From Sambucus nigra (Eukaryota > Streptophyta > Magnoliopsida > Dipsacales > Adoxaceae), in assembly GCA_949130495.1 (NCBI GenBank), contig OX422208.1:689083702-689147701 (forward strand): a stretch of 64,000 bases of DNA, given 5' to 3'. The notes beneath the pieces are model-generated. The model searched no databases. It saw only the letters and a list, made by a program, of their open reading frames with translations, and was not told the DNA's origin. The translations under genes and the position numbers were made by a program. Position 1 is the stretch's first letter; each line of letters begins with the position of its first letter. Positions 21,856 to 31,201 of the stretch are shown one piece after another.

Positions 21856-22423
21856 CCTTGTGTCACCGTGTTTCACCCATTGCCTAATCATGACAGAGCT
21901 TGCCAAAATGATCTTAGAGAAAGAAAGTATATTATGTCGCCTCAGATTTCTAAGAATGGAAAAGAACTTTTCAACCAAAACATGTCTAACCCAAAAGGCA
22001 CGGCATTTTACCCTTGCAATAACAAGACCATAAGCTAGGCAAAAATACAACATTCAATTTTAATACATTTAACTTACATACTAGCTTTATAATCTTGAAT
22101 GCGCTCTGCCTTTCTAACATTAAAGAAGATAATCCACGGCCATGACCAGGAACACAAAAAAGGAAACCAAATGGATAGGAACTATAAGCTAGGTCTCTCG
22201 AAATAATTAATTTCATATTCTCGAGACGTTCATTATCCTCTGATAAATTCAGGATCAGACATCCAAAAATCCCAAAAGAATTTATAATATTATTACTAAT
22301 ATATCGTCAATTTCACATCAATGCTGTATAATTAAATTCAGAAATTAAGGCAAGGCAAACGAGGTATCAATGAATTAGAGACTCACTTCAAATTTGGATT
22401 GCACATAATTGACATTCCGCATA
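21856..22423. other. No gene seen; 3' flank of the Sel1-like gene
   Basis: Short frames on both strands lack domains. Part of this stretch probably forms the 3' UTR of the minus-strand gene that ends at 22424, though I see no clear polyadenylation signal to limit it. Confidence 0.45.
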
Positions 22424-23208
22424 TCAAGAATCAGCTATCAACTCATCTGAATCAGAATCACTTGCATTGTAACCTGAGAAAGACAAGCCAGAACAAGTAG
22501 AGAAATTAATACCCATATTATAAAAAAGACACATGCATATAGGCACAAACCATATACAAACATGCCTGTGGGGTAGGGGTAGGGGTAGGGGTAGGGTGTG
22601 AGACAAGTTTACCTGGACGTTTGTTACTAACTTTCCAAACTGAAGATCGAACTCTTGAAGCTCTAGTCATCCAAATTTTTCCCTGAAATCCAAAATTCTG
22701 AAATTAATATCCAAACGCACAGAATTCAAGGTAAAAGGTATAAAACAAACATGGTATAGATAAAATCTAAAGTAAAACAAATAAAAGAAGTCAAAAAATG
22801 TTGAGTTGAGACCTTAAATGCGTAATTTTCCATTACTTGGGAGCAAAGAAATCAAATACTTCCTCTCCTCAGACTTGGGAAAACTTGTTTTGCAGAAACA
22901 AGAATTGTTTGACAATTGCATTAGGAAATAAAAAAGTAAAAAAGAAAGGGGGGGTTAGATTAGACCTTGTGTTCATCTATGGGGACGCCATAACCGTTGT
23001 AATACATCTGGGCCACCAAAACCTGCATAGATAAATCCCCTGCTTTGGCCTCCTTAAGGGTATCTTGGAACCACCGTTTCACACAATCGGAGACTACATG
23101 TGAGAGCGGCATACTATTAGTGTTAGTGTTAGTGTTAGTGTGGTGGGTCCGCTTTTCACTGTTGGAACTGCTGTTACTCTCGTCCATCTTATTTTCACCG
23201 CCGGCCAA
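22424..23208 (-). CDS. Sel1-repeat-like (TPR-like) protein, three exons, 120 aa
   Basis: Three exons join cleanly at GT-AG introns: 23208-22966 (81 codons, donor AAG/GTCTAA), 22682-22613 (acceptor TTTCAG, donor CCAG/GTAAAC) and 22473-22424 (acceptor TCTCAG, stop TGA). Phases agree (0, then 1), giving 120 residues. Residues 1-40 are polar and low-complexity (Ser, Asn, Thr). Residues about 50-105 hold one Sel1-type helical repeat (KEAKAGDLSMQVLVAQMYYN then GYGVP), followed by WMTRASRVRSSVWKV. The tail is acidic (SDSDSDEL). Sel1 repeats are protein-interaction modules; small plant proteins of this layout exist but their role is not known to me. The start is the first ATG of exon 1. It is the only clear host gene here. 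A GGGGTA minisatellite lies in intron 2 and a large transposon ends ~220 bp upstream. Confidence 0.85.
22570..22597. repeat. (GGGGTA)n minisatellite in intron 2
   Basis: About 4.5 tandem GGGGTA units close to the donor site of the second intron (on the minus strand, TACCCC). Confidence 0.9.
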
Positions 23209-23426
23209 GTCAATAGGTTAGGGATATATATGTATGTATGTATGTATGTGGTGGGGTTTGGGCTTTTTTGTTCCAACTTTTGATAGCTGTGTGCTTTTGG
23301 AAGTTTTGAGCTGATGAAGCTGACCTGGTGCTGCCGTGGGTCATATGGCTTCAGAGAAGTTTATAGTGTGTACTCGTACCACCAAAGAAATCAGCTGGAC
23401 TCGCGGCTTTTCATCTGTTTACCTTA
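23209..23426 (-). promoter_or_regulatory. Upstream region of the Sel1-like gene, cut short by a transposon
   Basis: About 218 bp separate the start codon from the left end of the PIF/Harbinger element. A (TATG)n tract at 23226-23250 and TATATATA lie about 20-45 bp upstream of the ATG, so they are probably within the 5' leader. No promoter element can be fixed with confidence. The ancestral upstream DNA resumes at 31199 beyond the transposon. Confidence 0.4.
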
Positions 23427-23446
23427 GAGCAACTACAATGGCGAGG
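23427..23446 (+). repeat. Left TIR of the Harbinger element
   Basis: GAGCAACTACAATGGCGAGG preceded by TTA. It pairs with 31179-31198 at 17 of 20 positions. Confidence 0.85.
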
Positions 23447-23591
23447 GAAACAATCAAAAAAAAAAAGGTAAGTTTACCAATTTATATAAATTGGTTGAAT
23501 CAGAGTGGTGAGGAAAAACGAGAAAATTCTGTAGATGAATTTGCATACGTTTTGCAAATATACAAAAGCGGAGGAGAATTTGTATAGATTT

Positions 23592-23703
23592 CCTACGAAC
23601 TTCTGAAGTTCGTAGGAATTGGTACGAACTTCAGTTGTTCGTAGCAATTCATACGAACTTCAGAAGTTCGTAGGAATTCCTACGAACAACTGAAGTTCGT
23701 AGG
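23592..23703. repeat. Left subterminal palindrome array
   Basis: Four ~21-bp near-palindromes of the type TACGAACTTCNGAAGTTCGTA, two with variant half-sites (AGTTGTTCGTA, TACGAACAACT), are separated by GGAATT-type 6-8-bp spacers. The array is an inverted copy of 31018-31100. Position and symmetry suggest binding sites for the element's own Myb-like protein or transposase. Confidence 0.9.
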
Positions 23704-23886
23704 AACCATTTTTACCACAGTAACAATAAACGTCCGTTAAACTTAATTTCCTATCTAAACCCATCAACCCATCAAATATCCCACCTCCAATATTTCTCTC
23801 AATTTTCTTCCACCCCATTCCATTATTTTCCCAAAATATTTTCAGGTGAATCATTTTCTCTCCATACATTTTAATTATCGATTAAA

Positions 23887-24807
23887 ATGTCTTCATCTCA
23901 ACCCATTAATTCTAGTACTTCTAGAAAACAAAATATGACTCCTATTGAAGATGAAATATTATGTACTATATATGCTAAATATACGAGTCGTGGTATTGAA
24001 GGCAACTCGATATCACATGGAACATTTTGGGATTCTGTAATGAATGAATATAACAGCACGCCAGAAATTTATATTCAACGTACGAGGACTGTGCTTTCAA
24101 CACGCTACAATCATATTTCTTCCCGGGTAATGATATACGTTTCAAAACTGTCTCACCAAATAGACACTATAGGAAGCGACAATAACGAGTTCGACGCGGT
24201 TACAAAGGCCCGCGAGGCATATCGCGTGGAAACGAGCAAACAATTCATGTTTGATAAATGCTACCAAATTTTGAAAGACTTACCGAAATTTGATTTGAAT
24301 AACACAGCGTGCAACAACGACAATCCTACGCCTCTAGACTCGGAGGACAGTCCGGGTGTACGTGAAGTACCGTACAGACCCCCATGCAGGAAGGGGGAGA
24401 AACAACGTGCTCGTCAACGTGCTCGTTCAGACAGTGTCGATTGTAACACGACGGTCCTTAAACATTGCGAAGAATTCACCGAGATGTTTAAAAGCAAGCA
24501 AGAGTGGAAGCAAAGTCGGGCCATGAAATTTGATTCTCAAATGGATGCTTTCATTGAGATGAAAAGAGCTGATCAAATTACAAGAAAACAAGATCAGCTT
24601 GTGCGTCTAGGCCGAGAACAGTCGTACATCATGGAGTTGGATATGACCAAAATGAACGAGATGCAACAACAATTCCATGTGAAAAGGTACACCGACCTAT
24701 CAAATATGGTAGCTGTGACTGAAGCTGTGATTGTCGCGCTTATGTCAAACACTGCGGGCTCGTCAAATTCTGATTCTGGTCTGTCTGGTGCAAACAACGC
24801 TGACTAG
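23887..24807 (+). CDS. Harbinger ORF1: Myb/trihelix-like DNA-binding protein, 306 aa
   Basis: An intact single-exon frame. Residues about 15-95 form a Myb/SANT- or trihelix-like domain (TPIEDEILCTIYAKYTSRG; a conserved W in GTFWDSVMNEY; RTRTVLSTRYNHI), followed by a linker and a basic patch near residue 168 (RKGEKQRARQRARS) that could act as a nuclear signal. The last 100 residues are rich in Lys, Gln and Met and look helical (EMFKSKQEWKQSRAMKF). In plant PIF/Harbinger elements the ORF1 protein binds element DNA and helps the transposase reach the nucleus and the TIRs. That role is inferred from the family. It converges on the transposase, with 284 bp between stops. No disabling change is visible. 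Confidence 0.85.
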   Translation: MSSSQPINSSTSRKQNMTPIEDEILCTIYAKYTSRGIEGNSISHGTFWDSVMNEYNSTPEIYIQRTRTVLSTRYNHISSRVMIYVSKLSHQIDTIGSDNNEFDAVTKAREAYRVETSKQFMFDKCYQILKDLPKFDLNNTACNNDNPTPLDSEDSPGVREVPYRPPCRKGEKQRARQRARSDSVDCNTTVLKHCEEFTEMFKSKQEWKQSRAMKFDSQMDAFIEMKRADQITRKQDQLVRLGREQSYIMELDMTKMNEMQQQFHVKRYTDLSNMVAVTEAVIVALMSNTAGSSNSDSGLSGANNAD

Positions 24808-25091
24808 TATGTTAAATGTGTGGGTTGTTTAGTTTTCCGTTACTTCATAAATGTAATGTCAATTATCGTGTTATAAGAAGTGTGATGTTATTTTAATAAA
24901 TGTTATTTCAGTTTAAGATGTGTTGCAATTGTTGTATTGTTGTCTACTAAATTGAAGCAGTCGATTCAAAATAATTACACAAGAAATATAACATATATTA
25001 TATATTTTTTATGCACACCATAAGAACAATGTTAAAAGTGATTGTATAGAGAGAATAGTTAAGCCTTAAATACACATATACTATCTGATCA
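24808..25091. other. Convergent 3' intergenic region of Harbinger
   Basis: AT-rich stretch between the two convergent stop codons. It probably holds both 3' UTRs (AATAAA-like AATAAATG near 24895). Confidence 0.5.
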
Positions 25092-26411
25092 TTAATCGGC
25101 CAACTCATCACCGCTCGTGTTCCAAATATGCTCCACCAAATCATCTCGTAGTTGTTGATGTGTAGTTGCGTCCCTAACATTTGCATCACGCATTAGGTAA
25201 TCGTAAAAATTGGTTTGCCCCCGTAGTATTTCAGGTGTGGGATCAGATTGTTCGTATTCATTTTGCCATGGGAAGTCTCTACGTTCATCGTCAATAATCA
25301 TGTTGTGCATTATAATGCAAGATTTCATTATTGTTGCTAAGGATGCCCGATTCCATAATTTGCAAGGTTCACGCACGATAGCGAATCGAGCTTGTAGTAC
25401 ACCAAAAGCACGTTCGACATCTTTCCTACACGATTCTTGTTTCTTACAAAATAATTTTTGTTTTTGTGATAGGCTAGGTTGGTTCCTAAAAGTTTTAACG
25501 ATGGTTGCGTATGGAGGGTATATGCCATCCGCAAGGTAATACCCCATTTCATATATATTTCCATTAACATTGTAATTAACGGGAGGTGCAGTCCCATTGC
25601 GTAATTCTCGAAAGACGTTAGAACGGTGCAAGACATTTATATCGTTGCAAGATCCAGGAACACCAAAGAACGATTTCCAAATCCATAGGTCGTATGAGGC
25701 AACCGCTTCTAGGATTATAGTAGAATGTTCTTTTCGACCACTATATTGAGCATGCCAGGCCGTGGGGCAGTTCTTCCACCGCCAATGCATGCAATCTATA
25801 CTCCCTAGCATTCCCGGAAATCCTCGACTTGCATTCTGTTCGAGTAACCTGGTGACATCGCATGTCGTCGGATTTCTCCCATACTCGGGACCGAATACAG
25901 CCACAATTGCCTCAGTAAATCTAATAATCGTTTCTAATAGAGTTGTTTCACTCATTGCGTACTGCTCAGACCATACGTCATGAGATCCTCCGTTAGCGAG
26001 GAGTCGTATAGCCCCCATAATTTTTTAATGTGAGCTTAAACCTAGCCGACCGCACACATCGTACTTTTGTACAAAGTAGTTATTGTACTCGCAAACAGAA
26101 TATAGGATGCGATTGAAAACGGAATACCGCATCCTAAATCTCCTTCGAAAATAATACTCTCTATATACCTTATCTTCACCAAAGTAATCTTCCCATAGTG
26201 TTTAGTGTCCCCTTTCTCTCCTTCGGTTCACTCGACGTCTAAATTCGAGTTCTTTCCCATCTCGAATTATATTTTGTTCTGCAATCCAACGTGTAATCTC
26301 CATGCATATTATCATCTCCTCGCCTAAATCATCTGATAACGCGCCATCATTAAATTGAGCATACTGAAGCATTAGATTTCGTCCCTCATCGCTAGAACTG
26401 GAGTAATCCAT
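25092..26411 (-). pseudogene. PIF/Harbinger DDE transposase, two in-frame stops
   Basis: One continuous 440-codon minus-strand frame from the ATG at 26411 to the stop at 25092, interrupted only by TAA at 26202-26204 and TAA at 26025-26027, without frameshift. The N-terminal part is a helical leader (RRVNRRRERGH, YFRRRFRMRYSVF). The catalytic part keeps a DDE triad: D in LGSIDCMHW, D in GSCNDINVL and E in CRKDVERAFGVL, with a further D in LADGIYPPY, as in the DDE_Tnp_4 nuclease family. The second stop sits in a stretch where a C-to-T change of a Gln codon would explain it; the first could be any single-base change. Length matches the family. The copy should not make full transposase, although the 308-codon catalytic segment alone has an ATG. 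Confidence 0.88.
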
Positions 26412-26803
26412 TATGTATTTTTCTCGGAATAATTATGAAATGTATAAAGAAGTTATATTACAATATTTCATACATTGTATTTCTATTTATAGTTGTATAA
26501 TCACAGACTGATGTATTATGGAATTAATAAGTGGTATTATAACATGCTGGTAGTAATTGGTAAGTGTGTCAATCTGATGTACAAAGGTAAACTGTCCTAC
26601 AGAAAACAATAATTTTGAACTTTTGCAGTTATTGTTGTAGGAATTGGTAAGTGTGCCCTTAAAAAATAATCTGATTTACTAGGGTAAGTGTGCCATTCTA
26701 ACGTAGGAATTGGTAAGTGTGCTGTATGGAAATTGGCATTTACTTTTCACTGTATGGAAATTGACGTATGAATTGGTAAGTTTGTTGCAGTTATATGTAA
26801 TTA
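26412..26803. other. Upstream of the transposase, with dispersed GGTAAGTGTGCC motifs
   Basis: Holds the transposase promoter region by position. The motif GGAATTGGTAAGTGTG recurs about four times (26557-26785) with irregular spacing. No gene is seen. Confidence 0.5.
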
Positions 26804-27473
26804 TTACTTTTATTTATATTAACTACTACTATATATATTAACTACTACTATATATATTACCTAATTATATATACTATATAAAATTACTAGTTCTTTTCAT
26901 ATTACTACCTCATAATATATACTACTTCTATATATATTACTAATTCTTTTTATATTAACTACCGCATTTATATGTAATAACTGTATGCAATTTCTTTTAT
27001 CGTTATATGTGTGCTATATAAAATTACTACTTCAGTATAAAACATAAACGTGCCTTGTTTTGACTGATTTGTTTACTGATTACAATTACTTCCTAGGCAA
27101 CCATGTCAAACAACATAATGCATTACCATCCCCCATTAACATTGTTGGTATATTTACTTTTATTTATATTAACTACTACTATATATATTAACTACTACTA
27201 TATATATTACCTAATTATATTTACTATATAAAATTACTAGTTCTTTTCATATTACTACCGCACAATATATATTACTAATTCTTTTTATATTAACTACCGC
27301 AATTATATGTAATAACTGTATGCAATTTCTTTTATCGTTATATATGTGCTATATAAAATTACTACTTCAATATAAAACATAAACGTGCCTTGTTTTGACT
27401 GATTACAATTACTTCCTAGGCAACCATGGCAAACAACATAATGCATTCCCATCCCCCATTAACATTGTTGGTA
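26804..27473. repeat. Direct tandem duplication of the 3' end of the 257-codon ORF
   Basis: Unit 1 (26804-27150) and unit 2 (27153-27473) share TTACTTTTATTTATATTAACTAC at the start and CCATCCCCCATTAACATTG at the end with few differences; unit 1 has about 26 bp extra. Unit 2 includes the last ~22 codons of the ORF plus its 3' flank, so unit 1 carries a second copy of that coding tail. Confidence 0.9.
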
Positions 27474-28182
27474 GATGATGTGCAAAATCCATGTCCGTTT
27501 TGGCTCCTTTGTAATCCGGCAAGTCCTTATCTGATGCATACATTGGATCGTCAAGTTCAGTATTTATCAAATATTTAGCATGCCACCGCTCTAGCCTTTT
27601 CTCCATTTGTGCTATTTCGCGTTGCAATAATTGTAAACATTTTTCATTATCTTTGTTTGGATCTTTGCAAAATATAGCCGATTTTGCTTGTGGCACGGGT
27701 AAACCATGCCAATGGCAGCAGCACTCCAAATCGCAACGCCTATCAAATAACCTCGGCCACTTCAAATGATCATCCCATGGAATATTTCCTTTCGTCGGCG
27801 TTAACCATTTCATAACATGATTAACGTCGCCTAAAGAATGTAACGTGCATATAGGAATGTTTTCAAAAAGCATTTTCTCGCCAAACCAGCTACCTCCATG
27901 GGGATCTTGATAGATCCCTGGGTTAGTCAACACTCGTTCAACATTACTACGCGTTACCGCTAAATGTTCAACAGCAGCTGATGTTGACACTTTTGCCTTA
28001 CCCTTTCTTTTTGCGACATGATGGTTCATACTTGTCCATCCAGTTGAAAGGTAAGCACTTCGCACTCCCTCTTTAGGTGGTGACCAATTATGATATGGAA
28101 GCTTCTGCCCGGATAAAGTTTTCTTGGGAACATGGGTTAAGAAGGCTGAATCTTCGTCAGGCATGTACTCATAGTTATGCAT
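27409..28182 (-). CDS. Unknown 257-codon cargo ORF of the Harbinger element
   Basis: An intact single frame whose family I do not recognise. Visible features: an acidic N-terminus (MHNYEYMPDEDSAF), a short basic patch near residue 58 (KRKGKAKV), a Cys/His-rich centre (RRCDLECCCHWHGLP, about residues 150-165) that could bind metal, a likely amphipathic helix (CLQLLQREIAQMEKRLERW, about 185-203), and a Cys-Cys near the end. It lies between the transposase and the PMD gene on the same strand, within the TIRs. Its 3' end is duplicated downstream. It could be an accessory transposition protein or a captured host exon. Splicing is possible but not required. Confidence 0.5.
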   Translation of the reverse strand: MHNYEYMPDEDSAFLTHVPKKTLSGQKLPYHNWSPPKEGVRSAYLSTGWTSMNHHVAKRKGKAKVSTSAAVEHLAVTRSNVERVLTNPGIYQDPHGGSWFGEKMLFENIPICTLHSLGDVNHVMKWLTPTKGNIPWDDHLKWPRLFDRRCDLECCCHWHGLPVPQAKSAIFCKDPNKDNEKCLQLLQREIAQMEKRLERWHAKYLINTELDDPMYASDKDLPDYKGAKTDMDFAHHLPTMLMGDGNALCCLPWLPRK

Positions 28183-28299
28183 TAGGAGGTTTATGTACTA
28201 AATTATAACTCGATTTGTGGAGGAATACACATCTGAAACAACGAATATTTATAGGTCATGTAATCAATATAGATTAGTTTGCCATGTAATCAATATAGA

Positions 28300-28550
28300 T
28301 TAGGGTGTCATGACATCTTATTTTAATCGGTTATCAGTTAGTGTGCCATGTAATAATTATCGCTCCAGTGTGTTATCGATTAATGTGCCATTGATAAGTG
28401 TGCCATCGATTAGTGTGCCTTCAATAATTGTGCCAACGGTTTGTGTGCCATTGGTTAGTGTGCCATCGATTTATGTGCCTTCAATAATTCTGCCAACGGT
28501 TTGTGTGCCATCAGTTAGTGTGCCATCGATTTATGTGCCAGCAATATAAT
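28300..28550. repeat. 15-bp minisatellite with a ~60-bp higher-order period
   Basis: At least ten units of the form AGTGTGCCATCGATT lie between the two cargo genes. Every fourth unit is most alike, giving a ~60-bp super-repeat. Read on the plus strand it encodes xVPSI pentapeptides, but I treat that frame as chance. Confidence 0.88.
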
Positions 28551-28634
28551 AATATGAATACAATAGATTTAAGTTGTCTGTTGCAAATGAATTCATAATA
28601 AAAAATTGAATAAAATACAATAAAATGAATACAA

Positions 28635-30766
28635 TCAGGATGGCCTCTGCCCATAGTCATAATCCTGTCCCAAATCAACGTTGTAGCTCGGTTGCGTTTG
28701 ATATCCTCCGTATGGTTGAGATGGTTGAGGTACATAAACACCCTTACGGCTGTAGCTCGGACCACTAACGGTAGGACCAGTACCACGCACATTACATGCG
28801 GCAAGTTGTCGCTCGAGTTCCTCAATCCTATCCTCACGCTCTCGAGTCTCAGTAAGGAGTAAATGACGGAAACCACGTATATTATCTGTTGTGTCGATGA
28901 ATGCAGAACGCCATTCTAATTGTGACAACGCATGCGTTGGGGGAGCATTCGTTGGAAACTCAGGTCGCGGAACACTTCTTTCGTATGAAGCACCCTGCGG
29001 AAGGCCTACGTCTACCGTCCAACTTTGCCTGGGCGCATGTGTCTGTGTAGGGCCAGCCGATGCAAACTGTGTATGATACTCAGAAGGCTGGTTAATTGGA
29101 GCTGGCGCCCTTGGGATACGCAATGTTGATGGTGCCACTGTCCCAACCCCAATCAAATCAACGTTAACATAACGTGCCATTGCCGGAAGTAAGGGCCCCT
29201 GCGAAACTGCTTTCCAGTATATATCATACTCTTCTTGGGTCACAACTGATGTATGCGCATTTGCAAGAGGCCAATTCTGAGCAAGGGCGGCTTGGTATTC
29301 GGATTGTGGGACTGAGCTCAAATTTCGGGGAGGGTTGTCGGCTATACAAATTTGGCCTGTCAACTGTCGAAATGCCCGGTCACCCAAGTACCAAAATCCT
29401 TTAAATAATGGATCCCAAAAAATCATACGCAGCCCAGATAAATGATATGCGTATGTAATGAAATCGTTATGTCGGTACATCGATGTCTCGTATGGTTGCC
29501 ATATGATTGATTCAGGGGACCGCATCTCAAGTTGATGTTGGCTGCCCGATATATTAAACCGTTGCGCGCCCTTTGCCCGACTCCTGTTCGACTTTGACCA
29601 ACGAAAAATTCGAGGCCATACATCTACGGTCTGATCCACGATAATCGGACACGCGGTCGCCATATACTCGTGATGTAAGTACTGCAAAATATTTAGATAA
29701 ATTAAATTGATTAGAATACATGTACATTAATTGTAACTAAATATATAATGCATAAACATTAAAATAATATTGTTATAAATTGTACCTCTATTAATTTCCA
29801 CATACACTCGACACTAGTTAACGACCGTCTGCTCGCTTTGTCCATTGACCATATTGTACGGGCATAAATTGCCAAACCCCAATCGTAGGTGCCAATCGCC
29901 GCAACATCCTCCAAATAATGTAAAAACCCGAGGTCCGTCGTGGAATTGGCATTTGGAAAGAATAGACTCCCAATTACATAAAACCAAAATGCTCGAGCTA
30001 TGACTGGTATCATGTAATCGGGAAGGTCCGGTTGATTCACAAAATTGACAATGTATTTCTTAAGGTCGGCAACCGGGATTCCCGCACCCGAAAACCGTTC
30101 TATATGACTTTGGGGGGAAAATTCGTTCACGGTATTTTGAAAATTTGTGTATTTTTCTATAGGCAAATTTAGAATGGGTAGCCCTTGCCCAATCGGGATA
30201 CCTGTACAAAAATTAACAATACACATCATATATAAAAATAATATGAAAATTAATTGTACACATTGAAATTATTTAGATTGAACATAAATAAAATTAAATA
30301 AGGGATTTAATACGAATTAAATAATACCTGAAAGCATCGTGAAGTCCATAGGCGTGAACGCAATTTCAACAAATGGCAGTTGGAATGTATGTGTCGTGTC
30401 CCACCAACGTTCGATCATCGCTGTCACAATGCACTGGTCGGAATTTGGCATCACCCTTGAAAATAAATTGGCCATTAAACCGGCACCGTCGATAAATTCT
30501 TTTATCGTCGGTTTATTATCTCCGATCAATTTATATAGCTTCATTGGCCCCGCCCAATTACCTCGAAATTCATATTTATTACCATTTATAATGGGCGTCT
30601 GTCCGTCTGACGCGTGTGTATCACCATCGAAAATACGGGCGTAATGCTTGTAGATGGGATCAACAGATTCACTTGCCGGAGGTTGAGTAGGATTGGCTGT
30701 TGATGTGGATCCGTGCTTCTTTCGCTTGTCGATATTTAAATATTTTTTCCATTTTTTTCCATCCAT
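28635..30766 (-). CDS. Plant mobile domain (PMD) protein, three exons, 633 aa, inside Harbinger
   Basis: Exons 30766-30328, 30201-29786 and 29681-28635 join at GT-AG introns (donors TCAG/GTATTA and AGAG/GTACAA; acceptors GTACAG and TTGCAG) with matching phase, leaving 634 codons including the stop and no interruption. Residues 1-30 are basic (MDGKKWKKYLNIDKRKKHG). Residues about 115-145 show the PMD entry (ERWWDTTHTFQLP, then EIAFTPMDFTMLSG). Exon 2 has AFWFYVIGSLFFPNANS and AIGTYDWGLAIYARTIW. Exon 3 begins with the late PMD block (WPRIFRW, IIWQPYETSM, FWYLGDRAFRQL). A Pro/Gln-rich linker, a short coiled coil near 558-583 (REDRIEELERQL) and a Tyr/Gln/Gly-rich tail follow. PMD proteins occur as host factors in silencing and as cargo of Ty3/gypsy and Mutator elements. 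A role here is inferred only. Confidence 0.82.
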
Positions 30767-31017
30767 AATATTTAAATCTGCTGAATTATGGAATAAAATC
30801 TATTTGGGAACAAGAAAGAAGAAGTTGGATGGAGTACAAAGAAAGTAGTAGGAGTTGGGAGGTGGTAGAGGAAGCAGAATGATGGTTATGGAGTACACAG
30901 GTGGTAGAGGAAGCAGTAGTAGAGGTGGTAGAGGAAGAGTTTCTGGGCTGATTATTTATGCAGAATTAACTAGCCGTTTACTAGCCGTTACTAGCCGTTA
31001 GAGAGACGTTAGAGCTT
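30767..31017. other. PMD gene upstream region
   Basis: Lies between the PMD start codon and the right subterminal array and must hold the PMD promoter. Purine-rich stretches and three CTAGCCGTT units (30971-31000) are visible; nothing else is. Confidence 0.5.
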
Positions 31018-31100
31018 CCTACGAACTTCTGAAGTTCGTAGGAATTCCTACGAACAACAGAAGTTCGTATCAATTCCTACGAACTTCAGAAGTTCGTAGG
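31018..31100. repeat. Right subterminal palindrome array
   Basis: Three TACGAACTTCNGAAGTTCGTA-type palindromes with GGAATT spacers. It is the inverted counterpart of the left array, one unit shorter. Confidence 0.9.
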
Positions 31101-31178
31101 AAGCTCCACCAGTACAGCGCGACCACGCGGGCGAAAGGTAAACCTCACATGTGTATGGTATTATGCCTTTCGTGGAGG

Positions 31179-31198
31179 CCTCACCATTGTACTTGCTA
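31179..31198 (-). repeat. Right TIR of the Harbinger element
   Basis: CCTCACCATTGTACTTGCTA followed by TTA; reverse complement matches the left TIR at 17 of 20 positions. Confidence 0.85.
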
Positions 31199-31201
31199 TT
31201 A

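Larger units (their letters stand above)
23427..31198. mobile_element. PIF/Harbinger transposon, 7.8 kb, with PMD and unknown cargo genes
   Basis: Ends are set by 20-bp TIRs matching at 17 positions (GAGCAACTACAATGGCGAGG at left; the right end reads TAGCAAGTACAATGGTGAGG inverted) and by TTA duplications at 23424-23426 and 31199-31201, the target size of this superfamily. Just inside each end lies an inverted array of TACGAACTTC/GAAGTTCGTA palindromes. Genes: Myb/trihelix-like ORF (plus, 23887-24807), DDE transposase (minus, 25092-26411, two stops), a 257-codon ORF (minus, 27409-28182) and a spliced PMD gene (minus, 28635-30766). The first two are the usual Harbinger pair, in convergent arrangement. 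The last two are extra. The copy is unlikely to move itself because its transposase is broken. Confidence 0.88.

Noticed and set aside
24594..24797. Minus-strand 67-codon frame inside ORF1 of Harbinger
   Set aside because: Shadow of the intact 306-codon frame on the plus strand.
28310..28549. 80-codon plus-strand frame of xVPSI pentapeptides
   Set aside because: It is a reading of the 15-bp minisatellite; any tandem unit of a multiple of three stays open. No start context or flanking coding signal.
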